NCBI GenBank assembly: GCA_963811905.1
Contig: CAWETK010000022.1
Span: 17,594 to 81,593 of the forward strand
Source of the DNA: DATFVA01 sp963811905
GTDB lineage: Bacteria > Bacteroidota > Ignavibacteria > Ignavibacteriales > Ignavibacteriaceae
DNA: 64,000 bases
Reading direction: 5' to 3'
In this document: piece by piece, positions 8,862 to 17,682 of the stretch
How positions within the stretch are numbered: position 1 is the stretch's first letter
Layout: every line of letters starts with the position of its first letter
Notes under the pieces: generated by a model
Told to the model about the DNA's origin: nothing
Seen by the model: only the letters and a program-made list of their open reading frames with translations
Database searches by the model: none
Position numbers and translations under genes: made by a program

Positions 8862-11144
8862 CTACTTAAGAAGTATAAATTTCCTGACCGACACTTGATC
8901 ACCGGATTCAAGTTTATAGAAATAAGCTCCGCTTGTGATATGGGAAGCACCGGCAGAGGAATTGAATATTACATCGTGCTCCCCTGCCCTGGTAAAGCCG
9001 TTTACAAGTACAGCTACTTCCTGTCCAAGTGTGTTGTATACTTTCAGACTAACGAAACCATCCTGCGGGATGCTGAAATTTATCCTGGTTGAAGGATTAA
9101 ATGGATTGGGATAATTCTGACTTAAAGAAAATTGCAGAGGAATACTTACCCTTACTTCAATTATCTTCGAAAAGTCGGCAGAGCCGTTATAATCATACTG
9201 CTTCAGACGATAAGAATAAACACCCGGCGTGAGGTTATTGTCTACAAAAGAATATTCCTGAGGCTGTGTTGTAGTTCCCTTTCCTTCTACAAATCCCGCT
9301 TTCATCCATTTACCAGGATCACCCTGAGATCTTCTCTGTATCTCAAATCCTTTATTATTCGTTTCAGTTGCTGTAGTCCAGGTTAAATTTACTCCTGTTT
9401 GTGAGCCTTCTGCTGTGAAGCTTGTTAGTTCAACGGGAATAACGGCAAACAGATTTTTATAGAAAGTGAAATTGCCATCATACTCACCAAGGATCATATC
9501 AATTCTTCCGTCGCCGTCAAGATCGGCAAAGCCGGGGTGAGCAGATTGTTTTACACTCACTCCCGATGTTAATGTATTGTTGGAGGTCCACACAGGATTG
9601 TATGGATCTCCTGTATTTTCATAATAATTAATACTTCCGCTTAGCCTGCCTATAAATAAATCATAGTCGCCGTCATTATCTATATCTGCAAATGCAGGCC
9701 GGCAGTAGCTCGGGAAGCTGACAGAAGAGAAGAGAGTTGTATTCTGAGTAAAAGAATTATTACCGTCATTCAAGTAAAACTTTGTATTACCTGCGTCCTC
9801 TGAGCCAATCAGAAGATCAGGATCATCGTCTCCATCTATGTCGACAAAAGCCGGTATGCTCTGATAGTTCACACTGACATTAGAAAACATTGTTGTATTT
9901 TCAGTAAAAATTCCGTTATCGTTTACGTATAGTTTTATGCCTCCGCTTGAGTAGCCGGAAACGATGTCATAGTCCATATCATTATCGATATCTACAAAAA
10001 CAGGGGAACACCTGAAACCCGGATCGATACCGCTGAAAATCACGGATGCTGTATCGAAGGACGGGATGAGGCTGCTTCCATTATTCTTTGCATACAAAAG
10101 CCCATCGTACGGAGAACCGGAGAGCATATCAAAATCGCCGTCATTATCATAATCGGCAAAAGAAACTGTGGAAGAGCCGCTTGATTTAATGACCCTGAAA
10201 TATGCAGGATTATATTGATACGAAGGATCTGTAATAGTTCCGGTATTTTCATATAAGAAGAGGTCGCCGTTATCTGTACCGTAAATCAGGTCAGCATCAT
10301 TATCGCCGTCGAGGTCGCAGAATGTCGGGTCTTTCCAGTAGTTGGTAGTTTCAACGACGGAAAATATTGAATTGTCAGCTGTCCAGACAGGAACCTCAGG
10401 AGTGCCGGTATTTTTGTAATAATATACAGCCGCCCCGTCTCTGCCCATTAATAAATCAAAATCGTTATCGTTATCAAGGTCAGCAAAGGAAGGATAGGCG
10501 TTCAGGCCCACATCGGGAATGCCGGCTACCAGTGCATCATCTCTCTGGAATGATGGGGCAGAGGCAGTTCCAATATTCCGGAAGCCCATACTGATGCCGG
10601 GATCAGGACCGCCCAGCAGTGATTCGCCAATTCCGACTACCATATCCAGGTCACCGTCATTATCGAGATCGACGAAAGCCTGCCTCGCATCCGTTCCAAT
10701 GTCTCCGTTAGCGGCTGCAAATAAAGTGGTATTAACATCGTCCCAGGAAGGGTTTGATGGTGTTCCGATATTTTCATAATATAAAATCCCGTTATAGCCG
10801 CCAATAGTCAGGTCAAGGTCGCCATCACCATCAAGATCGCAGACAGCAGGGTAATAGGAATTAGTATATTGATAACCGCCAGCATAAATCGATGAAAACA
10901 TTGAAGCATCTTTATGAAAGACAGGTGAATTGTTAGTGCCTGTGTTTTCAAAGTATTCAATCTCGAGCCCTGAACTTCCCAGTATAAGATCAAAATCGCC
11001 GTCATTATCAAGATCTCCGAATACCGGAGCTGAAAAAGACTGGAGCGTTACACCGCCGGGAGTAAAAACTGAATCGATTTTTTCCCAATTCTGCGGATAT
11101 ATAACTGTAGTTAAAAGTATAAAAAGCAGTATAAAATTTTTCAT
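8862..11144 (-). CDS. secreted FG-GAP/VCBS-repeat protein with T9SS C-terminal sorting domain
   Basis: This 760-residue exported protein starts with a signal peptide (MKNFILLFILLTTVIYPQ). Residues about 40-560 contain around ten FG-GAP/VCBS-like repeats, each carrying a calcium-binding-type DLDNDGDFDL loop followed by a YYENTG strand, consistent with a seven-bladed integrin-like propeller plus extra blades. A fibronectin-like segment follows (LTSFTAEGSQTGVNLTW). Residues from about 675 form a type A T9SS sorting domain (NYPNPFNPST, then GQEVAVLV and the terminal KFILLK). It should be exported through Sec, then secreted or anchored by T9SS. The role may be adhesion or binding; the substrate is unknown. 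The gene is monocistronic, divergent from the DUF971 gene. Confidence 0.9.
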   Translation of the reverse strand: MKNFILLFILLTTVIYPQNWEKIDSVFTPGGVTLQSFSAPVFGDLDNDGDFDLILGSSGLEIEYFENTGTNNSPVFHKDASMFSSIYAGGYQYTNSYYPAVCDLDGDGDLDLTIGGYNGILYYENIGTPSNPSWDDVNTTLFAAANGDIGTDARQAFVDLDNDGDLDMVVGIGESLLGGPDPGISMGFRNIGTASAPSFQRDDALVAGIPDVGLNAYPSFADLDNDNDFDLLMGRDGAAVYYYKNTGTPEVPVWTADNSIFSVVETTNYWKDPTFCDLDGDNDADLIYGTDNGDLFLYENTGTITDPSYQYNPAYFRVIKSSGSSTVSFADYDNDGDFDMLSGSPYDGLLYAKNNGSSLIPSFDTASVIFSGIDPGFRCSPVFVDIDNDMDYDIVSGYSSGGIKLYVNDNGIFTENTTMFSNVSVNYQSIPAFVDIDGDDDPDLLIGSEDAGNTKFYLNDGNNSFTQNTTLFSSVSFPSYCRPAFADIDNDGDYDLFIGRLSGSINYYENTGDPYNPVWTSNNTLTSGVSVKQSAHPGFADLDGDGRIDMILGEYDGNFTFYKNLFAVIPVELTSFTAEGSQTGVNLTWTTATETNNKGFEIQRRSQGDPGKWMKAGFVEGKGTTTQPQEYSFVDNNLTPGVYSYRLKQYDYNGSADFSKIIEVRVSIPLQFSLSQNYPNPFNPSTRINFSIPQDGFVSLKVYNTLGQEVAVLVNGFTRAGEHDVIFNSSAGASHITSGAYFYKLESGDQVSVRKFILLK

Positions 11145-11323
11145 TGTTTCTCCTCTGTCTGAAGTTGATTAAGTGATTAAAGGAAAGGTCATCAACTTTT
11201 CCCTCTTTTAAGTATTATTTTTACAGGATGATAATTCCTTATGCAAAATTTCTATAACAATTAAAAATAAACATATTCCAGCTTAAATAAACTCAAAACT
11301 TATGAATATCGAAAAAGGAGGTC

Positions 11324-11440
11324 ATGCTGGAAATAAAGACTTTAATCTTTTATTTTTTCACTATAATAAGTATTGAGTTTATGATCAGTATTAACCAGAG
11401 AAGGATTTTTATTAATGTCTCCCAAACAAATAAAAATTAA
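11324..11440 (+). CDS. possible 38-codon leader ORF upstream of the DUF971 gene
   Basis: A consensus-like AAGGAGGTC directly precedes an ATG at 11324. The ORF encodes a short hydrophobic peptide (TLIFYFFTIISIEF) and stops at 11438-11440, 23 bases past the start of the DUF971 gene in another frame. It might be a translational leader or chance. The strong Shine-Dalgarno contrasts with the weak one before the DUF971 start, but its spacing to the ATG is very short. Confidence 0.25.
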   Translation: MLEIKTLIFYFFTIISIEFMISINQRRIFINVSQTNKN

Positions 11441-11753
11441 GGAAAAAAGTAAGTTGCATATTAAATGGAACGACGACACTGAAAGCGAGATAGGACTAAA
11501 ATACCTGCGCGATGAATGTCCCTGCGCATCGTGCAAAGGTGAGACTGTGCTGATGAAAACCTACCGGCCGGCAAAGAAAGCTGTTCATCCTGATATGTAT
11601 AAAGTCGCCGGGATTAAACAGGTAGGAGGTTATGCCATTCAGATAACCTGGAAGGACGGACATAATACAGGGATTTATACCTGGGCAAACTTAAAGCAGC
11701 TTTCTGAAGATGAGGAAAGCGGCAGAAGCCAAAATTACGATAAGCTTATATGA
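11415..11753 (+). CDS. DUF971 family protein
   Basis: This 112-residue protein matches the DUF971 (gamma-butyrobetaine hydroxylase N-terminal-like) family: I-K-W-N-D, L-R-D-E-C-P-C-A-S-C-K and the closing Y-A-I-Q-I-T-W-K-D-G-H-N-T-G-I-Y signature. The CPCASC cluster probably binds zinc or iron. Standalone members often sit beside Fe-S cluster genes (Mrp/ApbC), but here the partner is an RNA methyltransferase. The stop overlaps the next start by ATGA at 11750-11753, so translation is coupled. The biochemical role is not established. Confidence 0.85.
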   Translation: MSPKQIKIKEKSKLHIKWNDDTESEIGLKYLRDECPCASCKGETVLMKTYRPAKKAVHPDMYKVAGIKQVGGYAIQITWKDGHNTGIYTWANLKQLSEDEESGRSQNYDKLI

Positions 11754-12502
11754 TAACCCGGGCGGAGATCAAATACTATTCCTCCCTGCTGCAGAAGAAG
11801 TACAGGCAGCAGGAAAAAAAAATTATTGCTGAAGGCGATAAGCTAGTTACGGAGGGTATAGAAAGCGGATTTAAGCCGGAGGTGGTATTAACAACTGCTT
11901 CATTCTTTGAATCACAGCAGGATTACTTTAATTCGCTGAGGAATTTCAGGATTGAACAGATAACGGCAGCCGACCTGAAAAAGCTTACTGACACCAGAAC
12001 ACCCCAGGAAATAATTGCGGTGTTCCCTTTTATTGATAATAGTTCATCATTAAAAAAGTTAAGCCGTCCTCTCCTGGTTTATCTTGATAATATTTCCGAT
12101 CCCGGGAATACGGGAACGATTTTAAGGAACTGCGACTGGTTTGGGGTGAAAGATGTACTGATAAGCAAAGGATCTGTTGAACTCTATAACCCAAAAGTAG
12201 TGCGGTCAAGTATGGGATCGGTTTTCCATCTGAATATCTTTGAAGATATCGGGATAAAACAGCTGGAGGAACTGAAAAAGAAAGGCTATAGTATTATCTG
12301 TTCCGATCTTATGGGGGAAGATGTTTACGAATTTGAGATGCCGGGAAAATGTATAGTAGGGTTTTCAAACGAAGCTCATGGACCGGATAACAGCCTGCGT
12401 GAGCTTTCGGACCATATCATCTCTATAAAGAAAAAAGGAAAAGCCGAATCACTTAATGTGGCTTCGGCTTCCGCTGTAATACTAAGTCTGCTGACAAGGT
12501 AA
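11750..12502 (+). CDS. TrmH/SpoU-family RNA 2'-O-methyltransferase
   Basis: The 250-residue protein has an N-terminal substrate-binding domain (residues about 1-95, SpoU_sub_bind type). A SPOUT knot domain with the three SpoU motifs follows: motif 1 in DNISDPGNTGTILRNCDW with the key Asn and Arg, motif 2 IVGFSNEAHGPDN, and motif 3 SLNVASASAVIL. It uses S-adenosylmethionine to methylate a ribose 2'-OH in rRNA or tRNA. The nearest functional models are RlmB and TsnR-like enzymes, but the target nucleotide cannot be assigned from the sequence. The gene is co-translated with the DUF971 gene and converges on the downstream T9SS gene 40 bases away. Confidence 0.92.
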   Translation: MITRAEIKYYSSLLQKKYRQQEKKIIAEGDKLVTEGIESGFKPEVVLTTASFFESQQDYFNSLRNFRIEQITAADLKKLTDTRTPQEIIAVFPFIDNSSSLKKLSRPLLVYLDNISDPGNTGTILRNCDWFGVKDVLISKGSVELYNPKVVRSSMGSVFHLNIFEDIGIKQLEELKKKGYSIICSDLMGEDVYEFEMPGKCIVGFSNEAHGPDNSLRELSDHIISIKKKGKAESLNVASASAVILSLLTR

Positions 12503-12542
12503 TCACAAATAGAAAGTGATACATGCAGCAAGAGATAAGCGC

Positions 12543-14003
12543 TTACTTTAGCAGCATCAACTTTTTGGTTTGCACAAAGCTGCCCGACTGCAGTCTGTAA
12601 AAATACAAACCCGAAGCAAGTCCCTCAGCATTAAATTTAATTTTATACTGACCCGGAGCCTGAACTTCATTTACCAGCACTGCAACTTCATTCCCGAGTA
12701 CATCATAAATCTTCAATGTAGTCATCTGGTTTCCCTGTCCTCCTGCAGTGACATTTCCAACACTATATTCTATTGTAGCGGAGGGATTAAATGGATTCGG
12801 ATAAGCATCCGCGAGCTGGTAACCACTAATTTTATTTTTCTCTGCTTTAACTCCCACTGGTGCTGAATCATCATTAACTACCGTTAATGTAGCTTCTCCA
12901 AGATTAACAGCATCGAAAGTTGAACCGGCAATTATATATTCGCTCTGTGAAATATTGAGCAGATCATAAGCTCTGTCTTCACCGCCGTTGTTTCCGATTG
13001 TTTCTGTCCATAGAGTATCTCCATTCTCATCGGCAGAAATTAAATAATAATTAAATTCACCGGAGATCTGTGAATCGGTATTTGAAAGGATCATATAACC
13101 GCCGCCCGGTTTGGTAACGATCCTTCTGCCTTCGTCGTAGCCGCTTCCGCCGTAAGTTTTCTGCCAGGTCAGATTACCTGCAGAGTCGGTTTTTACCACA
13201 TATGCATCAAGTTCACCTGCTCCCATAGAAGATGTGCTTCCGCAGAAAATGTAGCCATGATCTGAAGTCTGCAGAGGAAAATTCGCTTCATCATAATCTG
13301 AACCGCCAAACGTTTTTGTCCACATAGTATCTCCATCGGCATCCACCCTGAGCAGCCATGCATCTGACCAGTTATACAAGCCGGAAACAATAAATCCTCC
13401 GTCATCGGTTGGATTTATTCCGTATCCCGGATCGTTTCCTGCGGTACCGTAAGTCTTAAACCAGACAGAATCGCCGGCTGCATCGATCTTGAACAAAAAC
13501 AGATCTTCCTCGCCGACGCTGACAGATTTTGTTCCGCCGGTAATCACATAGCCGCCATCTGCTGCAGGTGCTATTGAAAGTCCGACATCTTTCTGAGGAC
13601 CGCCGAAGTTCTTTTCATAAATTGTATTACCGTCATTATCAACTTTAACTACATATATATTTTCGAAGTCATTGGGAGTATCTGTAAGTCCTACAGCTAT
13701 ATATCCGCTGTCGGGTGTGGCAATTAGATCGGCAAAAACATCCATACCATCACTTCCGAACATCCTTGTCCACATAGTATCGCCATCAGCATTCGTTTTA
13801 ATGATATAGCCGTTCCCGAATCTTCCCAGTCCGAATGACTGAGTATAGCCTGCAGTAATAAATCCGCCATCAGTTGTCATCTGAACAGCATCAGCTTCGT
13901 CGTATTGATCGCCGCCGTAAGTCTGGTTCCAGAGAATCGTTTGTGGAAATGCAGTATTAATTAAAATTAACACAAAGAATACCCTGTACAAAAGTACTTT
14001 CAT
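12543..14003 (-). CDS. secreted beta-propeller repeat protein with T9SS sorting domain
   Basis: An upstream ATG at 14039 is possible, but the ATG at 14003 has AGGAG seven bases before it and begins a clear signal peptide (MKVLLYRVFFVLILINTAFPQ), so I choose it (about 486 residues). The body has about seven or eight repeats of roughly 50 residues built on TTDGGFITAGYT and ADGDTMWTRMFGG, typical of kelch/PQQ-like propellers in FCB bacteria. The C-terminal ~85 residues are a type A T9SS domain (AYPNPFNPSATIEY, GNEVAVLVNE, KKLMLLK). The ligand is unknown. The product is probably an extracellular surface protein. Confidence 0.88.
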   Translation of the reverse strand: MKVLLYRVFFVLILINTAFPQTILWNQTYGGDQYDEADAVQMTTDGGFITAGYTQSFGLGRFGNGYIIKTNADGDTMWTRMFGSDGMDVFADLIATPDSGYIAVGLTDTPNDFENIYVVKVDNDGNTIYEKNFGGPQKDVGLSIAPAADGGYVITGGTKSVSVGEEDLFLFKIDAAGDSVWFKTYGTAGNDPGYGINPTDDGGFIVSGLYNWSDAWLLRVDADGDTMWTKTFGGSDYDEANFPLQTSDHGYIFCGSTSSMGAGELDAYVVKTDSAGNLTWQKTYGGSGYDEGRRIVTKPGGGYMILSNTDSQISGEFNYYLISADENGDTLWTETIGNNGGEDRAYDLLNISQSEYIIAGSTFDAVNLGEATLTVVNDDSAPVGVKAEKNKISGYQLADAYPNPFNPSATIEYSVGNVTAGGQGNQMTTLKIYDVLGNEVAVLVNEVQAPGQYKIKFNAEGLASGLYFYRLQSGSFVQTKKLMLLK

Positions 14004-14212
14004 TTTTTTCTCCTGAGTTTTTGAATTTTTGACAGGCAATTCTAAGAATTTATATGGTACGATACAAATAAGTCAGAGCAGAAAATGACTAAAGGTAAGA
14101 TGTTGTGACGGAAAGAATTGATGAATTAGCGGATCCACCGGGTATTAAACCTGGCGTTAAGCAGCGAATTGAGTATTATGATTTTTAAGATTTCAGCAAA
14201 ATTTAGTCTTTG

Positions 14213-15544
14213 TCAACCTTCTACTTTTTCCCTGGCCTTCTTCACTACAACCTTAACACCTTCAACCCGGAGTACGATAATCCTGCTGCCCTGCTCTATG
14301 TATTCCCAGTCGGCCATTACATCATAGCGTTTCCCGTTAAACTCTGCTGTGCCGGCAGGTCTTAATGTAGTAAGGGCAATACCTTCCTGTCCCACCAGCT
14401 CCTTCTCTGAAGGATACGATACATATCCCTGTTCGGCTCTTTCCTCATCCGCAAGGATCAGTTTATTAAAAGTAGAGCTTTTAGGAAGGACTTTTGCCAG
14501 TATAAGAATAAGCACGAGGGCGGCAACGATTGCACCGGTCAGCTGAATTATTGCTATGGAGATAGCATCAAAATCCATAAAGGGTCCGCTTGGCGTAAGG
14601 GATAGAAATAATGAAGCAAATATTAATATGATTCCCGCAATTCCTGCGACGCCAAAGCCGGGGATCACAAAAATTTCCAGGGCAAGAAGAATAAGACCGA
14701 GTACGAAAAGAAGTATATCCATTATAGAGGCAAGTTCAAGTATATAGGATGAACCAAAGAACAAAGCAAGTGCTATTAAGCCTACAGTACCGGGTAATCC
14801 CCAGCCAGGGGTCTTTACTTCTGCAATCAATCCAAAGAAACCAATCATTATAAGTATAGAAGACACGATAGCATTATTAAGAAATCTAACCACTTCCTCC
14901 GCCCAGTTTTCATTTACCCTGACTATTTCAGCACCCTCCAGGTTGAATGCTTTGAGGACGTCTTTCAGGTTATTAACCTGAACATCAGCAATACCATACT
15001 TTAATGCTTCGTCTGTTGTCAGAGTGACAAGCTGTGTGCTGTCTACGATTCCGGGTATTACAACCCTCTCATCTACCATTCCCTGAGCTATGTCAGTTCT
15101 TCTTCCGTTCCTTTCAGCTGTTGCCCGCATTTCCGAACGCATATACGACTGGTATTTCTCGCTCTGCTTATTACCTGACTGATCGACCACAGTTGAAGCA
15201 CCTATCGAGCTTCCGGGAACCATCGCTATTTTATTACAGGAAAGTGATATAAGAGATCCTGCAGATATTGCCCTGTTATTTATAAAAGCTATTGTCAGTA
15301 TCTTAGTTCCGATAATGGCATCTTTAATTTGTGTAGCAGCATCAAGACGGCCGCCGAAAGTATTTATTCTGAATATTATAGCATCAGCATCATTTTTTTC
15401 TGCTTCATTCACTATACGGGTAATGTAAGGTGCCATACCAAGATCAATCTCACCGTCAATATCTCCAAGGTAAACTTTTTGCGCCCGGGCTGAAGTAATT
15501 AAGCCTGCAAAGAGAAGCAATATGAAAGCTAATTTAAATTTCAC
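14213..15544 (-). CDS. NfeD-family membrane-bound serine protease (long, ClpP-like form)
   Basis: The 443-residue protein has a signal peptide (MKFKLAFILLLFAGLITSARAQ) and a ClpP/crotonase-fold protease domain to about residue 215. The likely catalytic Ser is Ser94 in RAISAG and the likely Lys is around Lys130. A hydrophobic block with four to six helices follows at about 225-355, then a C-terminal OB-fold NfeD domain (about 370-440, VGQEGIALTTLRPAG). Long NfeD proteins usually act with a stomatin/SPFH partner (PH1510/PH1511 model) in membrane quality control. No stomatin gene is adjacent here. Upstream lies a non-coding stretch with a 45-bp tandem repeat and the 151-bp dispersed element. Confidence 0.9.
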   Translation of the reverse strand: MKFKLAFILLLFAGLITSARAQKVYLGDIDGEIDLGMAPYITRIVNEAEKNDADAIIFRINTFGGRLDAATQIKDAIIGTKILTIAFINNRAISAGSLISLSCNKIAMVPGSSIGASTVVDQSGNKQSEKYQSYMRSEMRATAERNGRRTDIAQGMVDERVVIPGIVDSTQLVTLTTDEALKYGIADVQVNNLKDVLKAFNLEGAEIVRVNENWAEEVVRFLNNAIVSSILIMIGFFGLIAEVKTPGWGLPGTVGLIALALFFGSSYILELASIMDILLFVLGLILLALEIFVIPGFGVAGIAGIILIFASLFLSLTPSGPFMDFDAISIAIIQLTGAIVAALVLILILAKVLPKSSTFNKLILADEERAEQGYVSYPSEKELVGQEGIALTTLRPAGTAEFNGKRYDVMADWEYIEQGSRIIVLRVEGVKVVVKKAREKVEG

Positions 15545-15603
15545 TATTCTATTCCCTGATGTTGGTAGCTAAATTAATAAAAATGGGGTGTATTTGCGAA
15601 TTT

Positions 15604-15735
15604 ATTAAAGAATTGGAGGATTTACGAATTTAGCGGATTTGTGAATTGATTAAGGAATTGGAGGATTTGCGAATTTAGCGGATTAGCAAATAGATTAAAG
15701 AATTAAAGGATTTTCGGATTGATGCAATTCAGAGA
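15604..15735. repeat. 45-bp degenerate tandem repeat
   Basis: Units begin at 15604, 15649 and 15694, each opening with ATTAAAGAATTGGAGG or a close variant, with TTTAGCGGATT inside the first two. The third copy is partial and more diverged. It lies 60 bases upstream of the NfeD gene start on the minus strand. A related TTTGCGGATTAACGGATT appears at about 7629-7647. Confidence 0.75.
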
Positions 15736-15793
15736 TTAGAAAGAATCCGGATTAAATTTCAGGCAAATTTTATGTTGAATAAAACAGCAGCTC

Positions 15794-15944
15794 TGACAAA
15801 ATGTCAGTCGCTAGGGCAATCTCGTATTTATCTCGGGGAAGTCCCGTATTAGTCCCGTATTTGAACTCAAAATGAGACACATCAAAACCTGCGAAAAAAC
15901 GCAATTTTGGGCTGTTGAAAAATTTTACGTTTGACAAAATGTCA
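15794..15944. repeat. 151-bp dispersed element, copy A
   Basis: The element is bounded at both ends by the palindrome TGACA-AAA-TGTCA (15794-15806 and 15932-15944), with CTCA-AAA-TGAG at 15866-15876. A second copy of exactly the same length lies at 58623-58773. The 36 bases 15844-15879 are identical in both, and the flanking GTTGAAAAATTTTA block is also conserved. It lies between the end of ribBA and the start of the NfeD gene, about 250 bases upstream of the latter. The function is unknown; it could be a regulatory region, a small RNA locus or a MITE-like repeat. Confidence 0.85.
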
Positions 15945-16010
15945 TAGGTTTTCTCTCATTGAGTTCTGCTGAGATTTAGTTATAACAGGTGATCAATTTT
16001 TCTATTCCGA

Positions 16011-16033
16011 CTCCTTAATATTACATTAAGGAG
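16011..16033 (-). terminator. candidate terminator after ribBA
   Basis: CTCCTTAAT-ATTAC-ATTAAGGAG is a perfect 9-bp stem located 62 bases beyond the ribBA stop. An A/T-rich but not pure-T tract follows on the minus strand. Confidence 0.45.
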
Positions 16034-16094
16034 CCGGTAATTGTGTGGATGTCGATCAAGCGGAAACGACAGAAACTCTCCGCTGAAAAGAATT

Positions 16095-17324
16095 CTATTC
16101 GTGTTCTTGTGCGATTTCCTGGAGAATCATATGACCGAGTTTATCTCGCTTGGTTTTAAGGTACCGCTCGTTATTCTCATTTGGGACAATCTCAATCGGG
16201 ATTCTTTCCTCGATCACAAGTCCGTAACCTTTAAGACCCACTACTTTTCTTGGATTATTAGTAAGAAGCCGGATTTTTCTAACTCCAAGATCAAGCAGGA
16301 TCTGGGCACCGATTCCGTAGTCACGCAGGTCGGCTTTGAATCCGAGTGCTTCATTAGCTTCAACAGTATCTTTTCCTTCATCCTGAAGTTCGTAAGCGAG
16401 AATTTTATTTTTCAGTCCTATGCCCCGGCCCTCCTGCCGCATATAGACAAGAACTCCCGCGCCTGCCTCTTCGATCATATCAAGAGATGCATTCAGCTGA
16501 TCATGGCAGTCGCATCTCAGAGAATGGAAGACATCACCTGTAAGGCACTCTGAGTGCATTCTTACAAGTACGGGATCAGATTCTTTTATATCGCCTTTTA
16601 CGAGTGCGATCTGCTTTTTGCCGTCGAGAAGACTCTGGTACAAATGCAGTCTGAATTGTCCGTGCTGTGTAGGAAAGTTGATCTCAGTTACTTTATCTAT
16701 AAGCTTTTCCTCGGTCAGACGGAATTTTATTATATCCTGGACGGTACAGATTTTAAGATCGAATTTCTTAGCTATTTCAGTAAGATCCGGAACACGGGCC
16801 ATTTCCCCATTGTCTTTCAGGATCTCACATAAGACTCCGGCCGGTTTCAGACTTGCAAGCTTGCAGAGATCAACAACAGCTTCTGTATGTCCGGCTCTCC
16901 TGAGTACACCTTCATCATAAGCGCGGAGCGGGAAGATATGTCCCGGTCTTGCAAAATCTTCGGCAGTGGAATTTTTATCTATAAGTTTTTTAATTGTCAA
17001 TGCCCTGTCTGCAGCAGAGATACCGGTAGTTGTACCTTTAATAGCATCGACTGTAACAGTAAACTGCGTTCCGTGGAGAGCTGAATTCGATTCTACCATC
17101 AGGGGCAGTCCCAGCTCATCAAGTCTCTTCCCATTCAAAGCTGTACAGAGCATTCCCCTTCCGTTTGTAACCATAAAATTAACGATATCGGGAGTTATAT
17201 ATTCCGCGGCGCAGACAAAGTCGCCTTCATTCTCACGATCCTCATCATCAACGACAATAATTACCTTGCCGTTTTTTATTTCGTTTATTGCTTCTTCTGC
17301 AGAACAAAATATCTTTGTTTCCAT
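16095..17324 (-). CDS. ribBA: bifunctional 3,4-dihydroxy-2-butanone-4-phosphate synthase / GTP cyclohydrolase II
   Basis: The 409-residue fusion supplies both precursors of riboflavin. The RibB domain (about 1-200) converts ribulose 5-phosphate and shows VDDEDRENEGD, RPGHIFPLRA and RAGHTEAVVDL. The RibA domain (about 205-400) opens GTP and shows the zinc-binding C-x10-C-x-C pattern in SECLTGDVFHSLRCDCHDQL. It also has YMRQEGRGIGL and LTNNPRKV, which carry the catalytic and GTP-binding residues. Both halves look complete, so both activities are expected. It follows yajC by 37 bases in the tgt-yajC-ribBA operon. No FMN riboswitch is visible in that short gap. Confidence 0.96.
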   Translation of the reverse strand: METKIFCSAEEAINEIKNGKVIIVVDDEDRENEGDFVCAAEYITPDIVNFMVTNGRGMLCTALNGKRLDELGLPLMVESNSALHGTQFTVTVDAIKGTTTGISAADRALTIKKLIDKNSTAEDFARPGHIFPLRAYDEGVLRRAGHTEAVVDLCKLASLKPAGVLCEILKDNGEMARVPDLTEIAKKFDLKICTVQDIIKFRLTEEKLIDKVTEINFPTQHGQFRLHLYQSLLDGKKQIALVKGDIKESDPVLVRMHSECLTGDVFHSLRCDCHDQLNASLDMIEEAGAGVLVYMRQEGRGIGLKNKILAYELQDEGKDTVEANEALGFKADLRDYGIGAQILLDLGVRKIRLLTNNPRKVVGLKGYGLVIEERIPIEIVPNENNERYLKTKRDKLGHMILQEIAQEHE

Positions 17325-17361
17325 TTTTCACCCTATCTGTTTGGCTAAAATAATCCGCGGC

Positions 17362-17682
17362 TTACTGAATTTCCTTTGTAACCAGCACAGTAGCTATAGC
17401 GGACCTTTCGAATTTCATTTTTACATTTTCAGAAACCTGAATAAGAGCGGTCTTTTCATCGAGACCTGCGATAGTACCATGCAGTCCTCCGCTTGTTACT
17501 ATCTTATCTCCCTTCTGCAGGTTAGATAATAATTTTTCTCTCTCTTTTGATTTTTTCTGCTGGGGTCTGATTATCATAAAATAAAAGATGAGAAATATTG
17601 CACCGAACATTATTATGGTGCTGATAAATCCTCCGCCTCCTCCGCCTTCTGCGGGCGGGGCCATGGCTAATAAATAGTTCAA
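17362..17682 (-). CDS. yajC: preprotein translocase accessory subunit YajC
   Basis: This small inner-membrane protein associates with SecDF in Sec translocation. A glycine-rich start is followed by one helix (FISTIIMFGAIFLIFYFMIIRP), the YajC signature PQQKKSKEREKLLSNLQKGD, and a small beta domain (IVTSGGLHGTIAGL). The start is TTG at 17682: GGAGG sits five bases before it, inside the last codons of tgt, and the TTG follows the tgt TAA directly. The internal ATG at 17664 would leave that ribosome site about 20 bases away. Pairing with tgt is a common bacterial arrangement. Confidence 0.93.
   Translation of the reverse strand: MNYLLAMAPPAEGGGGGGFISTIIMFGAIFLIFYFMIIRPQQKKSKEREKLLSNLQKGDKIVTSGGLHGTIAGLDEKTALIQVSENVKMKFERSAIATVLVTKEIQ

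Noticed and set aside
17325..17361. FMN riboswitch before ribBA
   Set aside because: The gap to yajC is only 37 bases and holds no conserved FMN-element sequence.
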